Below the pieces are notes generated by a model. It did not search any database and had not been told where the DNA came from. It saw only the letters and a program-made list of their open reading frames with translations. A stretch of 9,013 nt of DNA from CAZQIC01 sp964593555 (lineage in GTDB: Bacteria; Bacteroidota; Bacteroidia; JAFLBG01): contig CAZQIC010000165.1 of the NCBI GenBank assembly GCA_964593555.1, positions 1 through 9,013 on the forward strand, in the 5' to 3' direction. Numbering within the stretch: the first letter of the stretch is position 1; every line of letters starts with the position of its first letter. A program made the translations under genes and the position numbers. This document shows, piece after piece, positions 1 through 5,988 of this stretch.

Positions 1-33
1 AATTAGTTATATCGTTATTTATTAACAATTTGA

Positions 34-579
34 TTTTTAGAACTCCCCTTAAAGGAAAATTTTACGCAGCTAAATTTGTTTTATACCAATCTTGGAGTGG
101 AATATAAGATTTCCAAAAATCTTAAAACATCATTGGCTTATCGTCCTACGCAAAAGTTTATGCCTGATAATTTTTTCAGTTTCAGGCATCGAGTGCAGTG
201 GGATGTTACCCTGAAAAAGGCTTTTGGAGATTTCGATCTTTCTTACCGGCATCGATTGCAAGTAGAACTAAAGAATGTTTATTCGAGTGATAATGGCTTT
301 TTACCGGAATGGTTTTCCCGAAATAAGCTACAGGTAAAATATGATTTTGATAAACCATACACCCCTTATTTTTCAGTTGAGTTGCGTTATCAAATTCGTG
401 ATCCGCGAAGTCCTGAATCAAATAACCTTTGGCACCGCGCAAGGTATCAAGGAGGGTTTGATTATAAGTTTAATTCGCATCACTCTATGGGCTTATACTA
501 CCTTGTACAAAATGAATTCAACATTAGTGAGCCTGAACAACTCTATATCATCGGGTTAGAGTATACTTTTAAATTGTAA
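34..579 (+). CDS. DUF2490 family outer-membrane-type protein, N-terminally truncated
   Basis: The protein resembles the DUF2490 family of Bacteroidota, predicted outer-membrane beta-barrel proteins of unknown function. Visible hallmarks are alternating aromatic/polar strands, 'FSFRHRVQWDV', 'FDLSYRHRLQVE', 'VELRYQIRDPR' and the C-terminal 'LYIIGLEYTFKL', which ends in an aromatic-rich strand as barrel proteins do. The first possible start is TTG at 76, but family-like sequence ('FTQLNLFYTNLGVEY') continues upstream to about 61. The frame is open from 34, where it meets an in-frame TGA at 31-33, and there is another stop (TAG) at 4-6. No ATG, signal peptide or first strand is present. Family members usually have about 210-230 residues with a signal peptide, so roughly 40 residues are missing. 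It is either a 5'-broken pseudogene or a frameshift/assembly error near the window edge. The family call is fairly sure; whether it is functional is doubtful. Confidence 0.7.
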   Translation, partial: FLELPLKENFTQLNLFYTNLGVEYKISKNLKTSLAYRPTQKFMPDNFFSFRHRVQWDVTLKKAFGDFDLSYRHRLQVELKNVYSSDNGFLPEWFSRNKLQVKYDFDKPYTPYFSVELRYQIRDPRSPESNNLWHRARYQGGFDYKFNSHHSMGLYYLVQNEFNISEPEQLYIIGLEYTFKL

Positions 580-618
580 TTGATTTGACAATTACTGTTT
601 GATCATCATAGTTACATA

Positions 619-1173
619 ATGGCGCAACAGCTCTATATTTTTCCGGGATTCGATTTATTCATGCTTTTATTTTATCTTTCAGCTGCATCTATGAAAATTC
701 CTATAATTATTAAATACAGTGTGATCTTACTGGTTGCTTTGCTAATTGAATGGTGGGTTACCAGCTTATCATCTCTTAGTATTCCCGACTATTTCAATAT
801 TTATAAAACACCAATTAATGTTAGTGGTTTATTTTTAATTGTAATCCTTATAACGACATTAAGATTAGTTATTAAAAGTGTTATCAAAACAGATCCCGAT
901 ACGAGCATATATAAATTGACATTAATGGGAACTATTATTTGCTTTTTATCAGAAGTAGTTTTTCAAATTGTAAGACAATTTACTTTAACCACAGATAGGC
1001 TGTATTATTTTTTATTAGGGACTCTTGGGATAACAGTATTTGGAACAGTATTTTCTTTTTTTATTGCGTATCAACTGAAAACAAAAAAAACAGGACACAT
1101 ACTGCTGTTTATTGTTGGCTTCATCATTATTGTAAATATCATCAAGTACTTTTTTCCTTCAATCACAGGGTGA
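619..1173 (+). CDS. Multi-pass integral membrane protein of unknown function
   Basis: I do not recognise this 184-residue protein. It is very hydrophobic, with likely membrane segments near residues 28-48, 67-85, 99-120, 130-151 and 158-178. A weaker hydrophobic stretch lies at 8-24. Short charged loops (for example 'KSVIKTDPDTS' and 'QLKTKKTG') separate the segments. No catalytic or binding motif is apparent. The start is uncertain. ATG at 619 gives 184 residues, but ATG at 691 ('MKIPIIIKYSVILL') gives a 160-residue protein with a more typical positively charged N-terminus before the first strong membrane segment. Neither has a clear Shine-Dalgarno sequence, which is normal in Bacteroidota. 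It follows the DUF2490 gene on the same strand after 39 nt, so the two could be co-transcribed. Confidence 0.6.
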   Translation: MAQQLYIFPGFDLFMLLFYLSAASMKIPIIIKYSVILLVALLIEWWVTSLSSLSIPDYFNIYKTPINVSGLFLIVILITTLRLVIKSVIKTDPDTSIYKLTLMGTIICFLSEVVFQIVRQFTLTTDRLYYFLLGTLGITVFGTVFSFFIAYQLKTKKTGHILLFIVGFIIIVNIIKYFFPSITG

Positions 1174-1239
1174 ATTTTTGCCTTATACATCCAAAAATTT
1201 GGCCCAACATTTTTTTTTAAAAGTAGTCTTATGCAATTC

Positions 1240-1422
1240 CTATCTGTCAAAAGAAATTGTGGGTGATGGGAATGTTTTCGCCCTGTCCCCGGCAAGCATT
1301 GAAATACTTTCCCTGGTATTATTTTCCGAACTGTTATTGATGGTGATTGTTTCACTTGTGGCGTATCCTTCAGTCGTTACTCTTTTCAGTCTGTAATAAA
1401 AAATCAGCTCCTTATATTTTTT
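1240..1422 (-). pseudogene. Possible decayed 3' fragment of a T9SS-exported protein
   Basis: On the minus strand an open stretch of 60 codons without a suitable start lies between stops at 1423-1425 and 1240-1242. It reads '...LIFYYRLKRVTTEGYATSETITI...' and later 'KTFPSPTISFD'. The run 'YYRLK' plus a Gly seven residues later plus 'Y.(S)' is the pattern commonly found just before type A T9SS sorting domains ('FYRLKQVDxDGxxxYS'). The later 'FPSPT' is at the place of the usual 'YPNPT'. After the stop, another frame continues with 'FLLTDRNCIRLLLKKNV', loosely like the 'vxDxxGkxxxxxxv' core of that domain. If right, this is a fragment with at least one frameshift and no 5' part. The match is by eye only and the region is short. 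It could be chance. Confidence 0.3.
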
Positions 1423-1430
1423 CTAATGCA

Positions 1431-1510
1431 TAATCTGGGTTAAACCGCAATTAGACAGTAGAAGGCTTGTAAAAGGCGAACTACCTGTCTTAGTGCGGTT
1501 AATCCAGATA
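1431..1510. other. Long imperfect stem-loop
   Basis: The arms 1431-1461 and 1481-1510 pair almost throughout. ATCTGG (1433-1438) pairs with CCAGAT (1504-1509), TTAA (1440-1443) with TTAA (1499-1502), CCGC (1445-1448) with GCGG (1495-1498), AGACAG (1453-1458) with CTGTCT (1485-1490), and TAG with CTA. Two bulges, one G-T wobble and two mismatches interrupt about 25 pairs, and the loop is about 19 nt. The symmetry is in DNA, so it could act as DNA (recombination or mobile-element end) or as RNA from either strand. Confidence 0.6.
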
Positions 1511-1512
1511 TA

Positions 1513-1563
1513 GAGTTTGTTAGATTTTATTTCATTCGCTTATAGTGAAACCCTTACAAACTC
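1513..1563. other. Second stem-loop of the intergenic array
   Basis: GAGTTTGTTAG (1513-1523) pairs with CTTACAAACTC (1553-1563) with one mismatch. Inside, TTTCA (1530-1534) pairs with TGAAA (1546-1550). It starts only 2 nt after the first stem-loop, so the two form a consecutive structured block. Confidence 0.5.
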
Positions 1564-1570
1564 TTAATCG

Positions 1571-1597
1571 TAGACGGTTGAAGTTTTCAACCGTCTA
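1571..1597. terminator. Perfect 12-bp hairpin, possible bidirectional terminator
   Basis: TAGACGGTTGAA (1571-1582) and TTCAACCGTCTA (1586-1597) form a perfect 12-bp stem with a 3-nt loop. On the plus strand it is followed only by TTTA, and there is no T tract on the minus strand, so it is a weak intrinsic terminator by the usual rule. It lies 110 nt beyond the stop codon of the large minus-strand gene and could end that transcript. It could instead be the third member of the structured block. Confidence 0.4.
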
Positions 1598-1707
1598 TTT
1601 AGGGTTAAACCGTGAATTACATTGTAGTTGTTTGTGCTACAGCGAAGGCTTTGAAATAAATTAGTTTTTGTTAGGAGACCGTGGTGAAAAGGAAATGAAC
1701 GGAATTG

Positions 1708-4700
1708 TTATTTCAACAAGGTAACATTGCCTTTTGTGTTTATACTTTCTCCGTTATCAAGGGCCGCGGTAAAAATATAAGTAAACACAGCGGCATCCAT
1801 AAGTTTTCCTTTGTAAATGCCATTCCATCCCTCGGTTACATTGTTTGTTTCGAAAACTTTTTCTCCCCAACGATCATAAATAACGAGGTGTGCAGATTTT
1901 ATACAAGTACCGTAAATACGAAAAACATCATTCTGGCCATCGTCATTAGGAGAGAATACATTTGGTATAAAAAAGTCTTTGCACAGAATGTCAACCGTTA
2001 CTAAAACAGAATCCATACTTGTACAGCCATTTGCATCAGTGACCGTTACATAATATTTAGTGGTCTGTGACGGCCTTGCAACAGGCTGTGCACATGTACT
2101 GCAATCTAACCCTGTTGATGGACTCCAATAATATGTACCGCCTCCGCTTGCGCTTAAGGTGGTGCTTTGCCCCGGAAGTATATTCACATTATTTCCCGCG
2201 TTTGCAATTGGCGCTAAATTCACTACAACTTTTGCTGAATCAAGATCAGTACAATTTCCGTTGGCAACAATTACAGTATAGGAAGTTGTAATAGGCGGGC
2301 TAATATTTTGTGATGCCGCTGAAGGACCGTTGTTCCATGAGTACGTGCCACCGCCAGATGCAATTAATGTCGCAATTTCCCCTGAACATATAGTGTCATC
2401 CAATCCTGCATTGGCAATGGGCATAGAATTTACAGTAATTATAACCGCACTATCTTTTACACAACCATTCGCACCAGTAACTGTTAAATTGTATATGGAT
2501 GAACCTGTGCTCGTGGGATGCAATGTTGCGTTTGCGGTATTTGATCCCGCGCTCCAGGAATAACTGCTGCCTCCTGCTGCTGTTATCATTGCCGAGTCAC
2601 CAATGCAAATCGAATTATTGCCGGTAAAAGAAATTAGCGGCAATGGATTTATAGTAATATTTATGCTTGCAGTATCTTTGCAGGCCGCAGTGTTAGAAAC
2701 AATAACCGTGAATGAACTTATTCCGGTTGAAGGTGAATTGAGAACAGAGGTTGTTGCAGTTGTGTTCCAGTAATAAGAGGAACCGCCGGTGGCAGTGAGG
2801 CTGATAATGTCTCCCGAACACACAACCGTATTTCCTGTAATAGATGCAACAGGCAAAGTTTGCAGGCTAATGGTATGTGTTGTTGTGTCAGAGCAAGATC
2901 CTGCTGTTGCAATAAGTGTATATGTTGTATTACTTGTTGGGGCGGAGCTAATAGTACTTGTGGTAATTCCTGTTGTGCTCCATGTATAGGATGTTCCGCC
3001 TGACGCGGTGAGTACTGTTGCAGTTCCAGCACAAACAGTTACGCTGCCTGATATTGCTGCTGTGGGAGATGCAGACACCGTTACATTTTTTGTAATCGAA
3101 TCTCTTCCGCAGGGATTTACAATAACCATTTTAACCGGGAAAGTTCCATTTGCAGGGAAAACAATTCCACTCGGATTTCTCATTGTTGATGTAGCGACTG
3201 TTGCACCCGTGAATGTCCATTCATAATGCAACTCAACAGTATCACACAGGTTTGCGTTCGCTAATAGGTTCGTAAAATTAATTCCAGTACTGCTGCAAAC
3301 TGTGGAGGGCCATGTAAAATCAACATTGCTGATTGTGGCAGGGTCGCCGCAATTGCTTCCGCATATTTTTGCTATGATAACATCTCCGTTGCCGCCATAA
3401 TTTGGTTGATAACAACCCGGCGTAACGGGATAGCCCGGTGCGTTTGCCATTAAGGTAACATAAATAAAACCTTTTTGATAAGCAATACCTCCTCCCTGAT
3501 TATCCAGGTCATCTTCTCCCGGTCCGCCTAAAAAAGTATTGCACTGCAGAGCCCCGCTCGAATCGAACTTGACAATAAACTGGTCTTCAAAACCGCCAAA
3601 TGTTTTTTGATAACCACAAGTGAATACTATATTCGGATTAAGATTACTTTCTTCCCATTCGCCCAATACAAATATGTTGTCTTTATCATCAACGGTACAA
3701 AACAAAAACCATTCATCATAAGGCGCTCTGCCGTATAACGTTGACCAGATCCGGTTGCCTGTTGAATTCAATTTAAGAACATAACCATCATTTACTCCAC
3801 CACCAAATGCGGCCTGGCTGGCTCCCGGACTTGTTGGAAAATTATTAGAAAAAGTATAACCTATTACCAATATATCATTGTTGGAGTCCGTATCAATCCC
3901 ATAACCCGCTTCCCAATCATTGCCACCATAATATGTTGCCCATGACTGTGCGCCGAGCGAAGTAAGTTTTAAAACAAATATATCCGCAAGTCCTCCGCCA
4001 AATACCGGTTGGGAAGGCGTTGTGCCAAGAGGGAAATTACCACATGTAATACCTGTAACTACAACGTCTCCAAGTTTATCAACGGCAACACTATATCCGG
4101 CATCTGTTTGGTCGCCGCCATAGTAAGTGGAAAAAACGGGATTGCCATTAGGGTCCAACTTTACAACCAGAACATCATAAGATGTTCCCATGCCATGACA
4201 ACAAACTCCTCCACCGGTAGCAGTTTGAAATGCACCTACAGTGCAGGGAAAGCTATATGAATTTGTTGCACCGGTTATAACTGTATTATTGTTTGCATCA
4301 CACGCAATACTAACCCCTGATTCATTTTCGTCACCGCCATAATAGGTGGCCCATATTCTCATCCCCGCAGTGGTAAATTTTGCAATGAATGCATCGGACC
4401 ATCCGCCACCGGTCCCTGTATTTCTTAAAACCGTTTGAAAAGCCCCTGTAGTAAATGGAAGATCGGGAGACACTGTTTCTCCAGTGATAATGATCTCGTT
4501 GTTACTATCTGTGACCACACCAAATCCATAATCAACGGCGTTGCCGCCAAAATAAGTTGCCCAGGTATTGTTCCCGTTTGCATCGAACTTTGCAGCATAT
4601 GCGTCAAAACCTCCACCGGATACTGTTTGGAAAACGCCGACTGTTGCCGGAAAGTTGGTGCCAAATATATCTCCTGTTATAACTGTATTTCCATTTTTGT

Positions 4701-5571
4701 CAACGGTAATGCTATGGCTTTTTTCACCATCGTTTCCTCCGAAATAAGTTATCCATGGATCGATCACTAAAGGAATTTTTGAATTAAAGGCTTTGAGTTT
4801 AAAGTTTAAAGTTGATCCCTGCAACTCATATGCTGCTGCAACGTCAACAATTTTTCCTTCTACATTTTGGTAAACACGCGGTATAGATTCTCTCACGTCC
4901 CCCAATGAACTTTCTACTTTCAATTCATTATTTTCAATAAAAATTTTATCTGCTCCTGTGTATTTGATTCGAATATCATTCGGGTTGCCGCCAGGTTTAA
5001 CTACAATGTCGTATTTCAACCCGGCGCTTGTATTAAGGTCCTCCGAACCATTTGTGCCGCCATAAAAAATAATGTCGATGTTGTTGTAAATATTCTCATA
5101 AATCACTTTATTATAAGCAGGAACATTCGTAATTCCCTGTGGACAATGGCCGAGGTAATAATTAAAATAGTTTGCTGTTTGTTGTGAAGTCAGTACTTTT
5201 CTGTCTTTATTACAACCCAGGAAATCCACATCGATTCTCTGTAGTTTTATAGCAACTTTTTTCGAACCACTTTTTTCAGGAGTAGAAACAGTAATTTGTT
5301 TTACATTCATGCGGGAATCCGCAGGTTCTTCTGTTTGTACAATTACGTAACTAAATCCTTCCTTTCGTAGGTAGATATCCAAATTGCCTGCTTCACCAGA
5401 AAATAAAACTTCAGGAATAAGTTTCCCATTCATGTTTATTAGTTGCCCTTTGTTTTCAACGAATTGTATTCCCTTGCCTTGTAGAGAGAGATTGGAATTT
5501 TCTGTATGCTGGGAAAATACTTCTGTGAATAAAAACAGAAAAAGCAGGGATGTAAAAATGAGGGCTCTCAT
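1708..5571 (-). CDS. Secreted DUF7948/SBBP-propeller/Ig-repeat protein with T9SS type B sorting domain
   Basis: This 1287-residue protein is a T9SS cargo. A signal peptide covers residues 1-20. A DUF7948-type domain follows at about 35-270 ('FVENKGQ', 'VLFSGEAGNLDIYLRKEGFSYV', 'DPWITYFGG' at its end). Seven SBBP beta-propeller units begin with W-x-T-Y-x-G-G motifs at residues 273, 337, 407, 480, 544, 609 and 677. A PKD-like domain lies at 745-832, five Ig-like repeats at about 833-1194, and a CHU_C type B sorting domain at 1197-1287 ('FIPNVFSPNDDGQNDVF', 'YDRWGEKVFETNN', 'GWNG', ending 'NVTLLK'). The propeller probably sits on the cell surface or is released; ligand and function are unknown. 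ATG at 5571 is chosen because it gives a clean signal peptide. No Shine-Dalgarno sequence precedes it. The gene appears intact and stands alone on its strand. Confidence 0.93.
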   Translation of the reverse strand: MRALIFTSLLFLFLFTEVFSQHTENSNLSLQGKGIQFVENKGQLINMNGKLIPEVLFSGEAGNLDIYLRKEGFSYVIVQTEEPADSRMNVKQITVSTPEKSGSKKVAIKLQRIDVDFLGCNKDRKVLTSQQTANYFNYYLGHCPQGITNVPAYNKVIYENIYNNIDIIFYGGTNGSEDLNTSAGLKYDIVVKPGGNPNDIRIKYTGADKIFIENNELKVESSLGDVRESIPRVYQNVEGKIVDVAAAYELQGSTLNFKLKAFNSKIPLVIDPWITYFGGNDGEKSHSITVDKNGNTVITGDIFGTNFPATVGVFQTVSGGGFDAYAAKFDANGNNTWATYFGGNAVDYGFGVVTDSNNEIIITGETVSPDLPFTTGAFQTVLRNTGTGGGWSDAFIAKFTTAGMRIWATYYGGDENESGVSIACDANNNTVITGATNSYSFPCTVGAFQTATGGGVCCHGMGTSYDVLVVKLDPNGNPVFSTYYGGDQTDAGYSVAVDKLGDVVVTGITCGNFPLGTTPSQPVFGGGLADIFVLKLTSLGAQSWATYYGGNDWEAGYGIDTDSNNDILVIGYTFSNNFPTSPGASQAAFGGGVNDGYVLKLNSTGNRIWSTLYGRAPYDEWFLFCTVDDKDNIFVLGEWEESNLNPNIVFTCGYQKTFGGFEDQFIVKFDSSGALQCNTFLGGPGEDDLDNQGGGIAYQKGFIYVTLMANAPGYPVTPGCYQPNYGGNGDVIIAKICGSNCGDPATISNVDFTWPSTVCSSTGINFTNLLANANLCDTVELHYEWTFTGATVATSTMRNPSGIVFPANGTFPVKMVIVNPCGRDSITKNVTVSASPTAAISGSVTVCAGTATVLTASGGTSYTWSTTGITTSTISSAPTSNTTYTLIATAGSCSDTTTHTISLQTLPVASITGNTVVCSGDIISLTATGGSSYYWNTTATTSVLNSPSTGISSFTVIVSNTAACKDTASINITINPLPLISFTGNNSICIGDSAMITAAGGSSYSWSAGSNTANATLHPTSTGSSIYNLTVTGANGCVKDSAVIITVNSMPIANAGLDDTICSGEIATLIASGGGTYSWNNGPSAASQNISPPITTSYTVIVANGNCTDLDSAKVVVNLAPIANAGNNVNILPGQSTTLSASGGGTYYWSPSTGLDCSTCAQPVARPSQTTKYYVTVTDANGCTSMDSVLVTVDILCKDFFIPNVFSPNDDGQNDVFRIYGTCIKSAHLVIYDRWGEKVFETNNVTEGWNGIYKGKLMDAAVFTYIFTAALDNGESINTKGNVTLLK
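1990..3075 (-). repeat. Five tandem Ig-like repeats in the 1287-residue protein
   Basis: This is residues 833-1194, with units of about 70-75 residues. Each unit has the plan 'P.A.I.....(V/I)C.G....L.A.GG.SY.W', then a Ser/Thr-rich segment, 'T.YT(V/L)', and a '(G).C.D(S/T)' near its end. The paired Cys of units 1-4 could form a disulfide in each unit. The fifth unit lacks the first Cys (ILPG) and instead carries 'DCSTCAQP'. These spacers probably hold the propeller away from the anchoring domain. Confidence 0.75.
3367..4755 (-). repeat. Seven SBBP beta-propeller units in the 1287-residue protein
   Basis: This is residues 273-735 of the large protein. Spacing between the seven Y-x-G-G motifs is 64, 70, 73, 64, 65 and 68 residues. 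The typical unit carries a short strand, a 'D..G..V.TG.T.S..FP.T.GAFQ' segment and '(D)AFIAKF...G' before the next motif. Unit 6 is degenerate (WSTLYGRA) and unit 7 begins CNTFLGGP. Unit 3 has an extra VCCHG insertion near residues 456-460. Seven units would make one closed seven-bladed propeller. Confidence 0.8.
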
Positions 5572-5581
5572 GTGTGTATAA

Positions 5582-5612
5582 CTAATCTAAGAAATTTTAG
5601 GGCCATTTCAAA
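5582..5612 (-). promoter_or_regulatory. Possible Bacteroidota-type promoter of the 1287-residue gene
   Basis: On the minus strand TTTG (5612-5609) and TAGATTAG (5589-5582) are separated by exactly 19 nt. The Bacteroidota housekeeping consensus is TTTG, about 19-21 nt, then TAnnTTTG, so the -7 box has one mismatch. Transcription would start only about 4-6 nt before the ATG at 5571, an unusually short leader, which lowers confidence. Confidence 0.3.
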
Positions 5613-5656
5613 TAAAATGACCTCCCATTGTTATACATGAGGATGGAAAGACAAGC

Positions 5657-5709
5657 ATAAACCAATAATAGAAGAGAATTCAGCTGCCTGCAAGGCAATA
5701 TTGGTTTAT
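5657..5709. other. 11-bp perfect inverted repeat upstream of the 1287-residue gene
   Basis: ATAAACCAATA (5657-5667) and TATTGGTTTAT (5699-5709) pair perfectly. Inside them a small TGCC/GGCA hairpin is present around 5686-5698. The repeat lies between the terminator-like hairpin at 5742-5776 and the possible promoter at 5582-5612. It could be an operator or a second transcript-end structure; nothing in the sequence decides this. Confidence 0.4.
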
Positions 5710-5741
5710 TATTTCATAATCAAAATGGATCTCAACTAATG

Positions 5742-5776
5742 AAAAACTCCACCTGCTTTATAGCAGTAGAGTTTTT
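5742..5776 (-). terminator. Intrinsic terminator, symmetrical, most likely for the minus-strand peptide gene
   Basis: The outer stem AAAAACTC/GAGTTTTT (5742-5749 with 5769-5776) and the inner stem CTGCT/AGCAG with a 4-nt loop form one hairpin with short internal loops. T tracts end the stem on both strands, so it can work in both directions. It lies 23 nt beyond the TAG at 5800-5802 that ends the Cys-rich minus-strand peptide frame, exactly where that gene's terminator would be. The only large gene nearby (1708-5571) starts, not ends, on this side. Confidence 0.6.
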
Positions 5777-5799
5777 AAGCTAATTAGACTTAAACAAAT

Positions 5800-5976
5800 C
5801 TAACAGTTAGGAGGGCGTGTTATTGTACAGGTGATAGATTCGCATCCTCCACACAATGTTTGTTCCAGCGTAGAATTGACGGTGTTAACTCCCCAATCAA
5901 GTTTATTGCTTTTACAAGTTTTCCTCCTGCAACGGTTTGGTTTTCTTTCGTATCAAGTTTTGTAACGAAACTTGAT
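5800..5976 (-). pseudogene. Broken RiPP (lanthipeptide-like) precursor peptide gene
   Basis: The minus strand reads in one frame 'FVTKLDTKENQTVAGGKLVKAINLIG'. This resembles the end of a Bacteroidota RiPP leader: K-L, a polar segment, then V-x-GG. In another frame it continues 'VNTVNSTLEQ' and 'TLCGGCESITCTITRPPNC', then a TAG stop at 5800-5802. The second part has four Cys and many Ser/Thr, as in class I lanthipeptide cores. The two frames join if one base is added in the GGGG run at 5891-5894; the joint would then read 'NLIGGVNTV', giving another Gly-Gly at a plausible cleavage point. The core frame alone has no start codon and stops upstream at 5953-5955. The 5' part of the leader is lost at the inverted repeat 5952-5976. 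A terminator follows at 5742-5776. No modification enzyme or exporter is in the window. The class is inferred from composition; the peptide could be another small Cys-rich secreted type. Confidence 0.4.
5952..5976. repeat. 9-bp perfect inverted repeat at the junction of two gene remnants
   Basis: ATCAAGTTT (5952-5960) and AAACTTGAT (5968-5976) flank a 7-nt centre. Because of the symmetry, both strands encode 'SFVTKLD' here. To the left the minus strand reads as the leader of the Cys-rich peptide; to the right the plus strand reads as a sorting-domain fragment. Neither reading continues in a family-like way across the repeat, so it marks a breakpoint. Confidence 0.55.
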
Positions 5977-5988
5977 GCTTTGATTATA

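Larger units (their letters stand above)
1435..1651 (+). repeat. Diverged direct repeat, two copies (1435-1468 and 1600-1651)
   Basis: GGGTTAAACCG occurs exactly at 1437-1447 and again at 1602-1612. In both copies it is followed by AATTA, then a GTAG, and further on GAAGGCTT (1461-1468 and 1644-1651). The order of these blocks is conserved but the spacing is not: the second copy is longer between GTAG and GAAGGCTT and includes a small TGTAG/CTACA hairpin (1623-1641). The first copy forms the left arm of the large stem-loop; the second lies just after the third hairpin. Confidence 0.45.
1174..1707. other. Long intergenic region without an intact gene
   Basis: These roughly 530 bases lie between a plus-strand membrane protein gene and the end of the large minus-strand gene. 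Apart from the possible decayed fragment at 1240-1422, they hold three adjacent stem-loops (1431-1510, 1513-1563, 1571-1597) and a diverged direct repeat (about 1435-1468 and 1600-1651). No convincing start-plus-RBS for a small protein was found. Short open frames here (for example on the plus strand at 1178-1396) look like antisense readings of the decayed fragment. Confidence 0.55.

Noticed and set aside
1178..1396. Plus-strand open frame of 72 codons
   Set aside because: It has no ATG start with signal and lies opposite the minus-strand frame that shows T9SS-cargo-like residues; composition looks like a shadow.
1431..1510. Integron attC-like recombination site
   Set aside because: The arms do not carry the RYYYAAC and GTTRRRY core boxes at their ends (GTTAATC is only close) and there is no cassette or integrase context.
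1431..1660. CRISPR array
   Set aside because: Only two diverged copies with unequal spacing; no regular repeat-spacer pattern and no cas gene.
2718..3032. Gln/Leu-rich minus-strand frame inside the large gene
   Set aside because: It overlaps the Ig-like repeats out of frame; its skewed composition is the usual result of reading Ser/Thr-rich repeats in a shifted frame.
5860..5988. ATG at 5860 as the start of a 123-residue plus-strand protein
   Set aside because: The first ~43 residues are unrelated to the sorting-domain family and lie antisense to the Cys-rich peptide remnant; there is no signal peptide.
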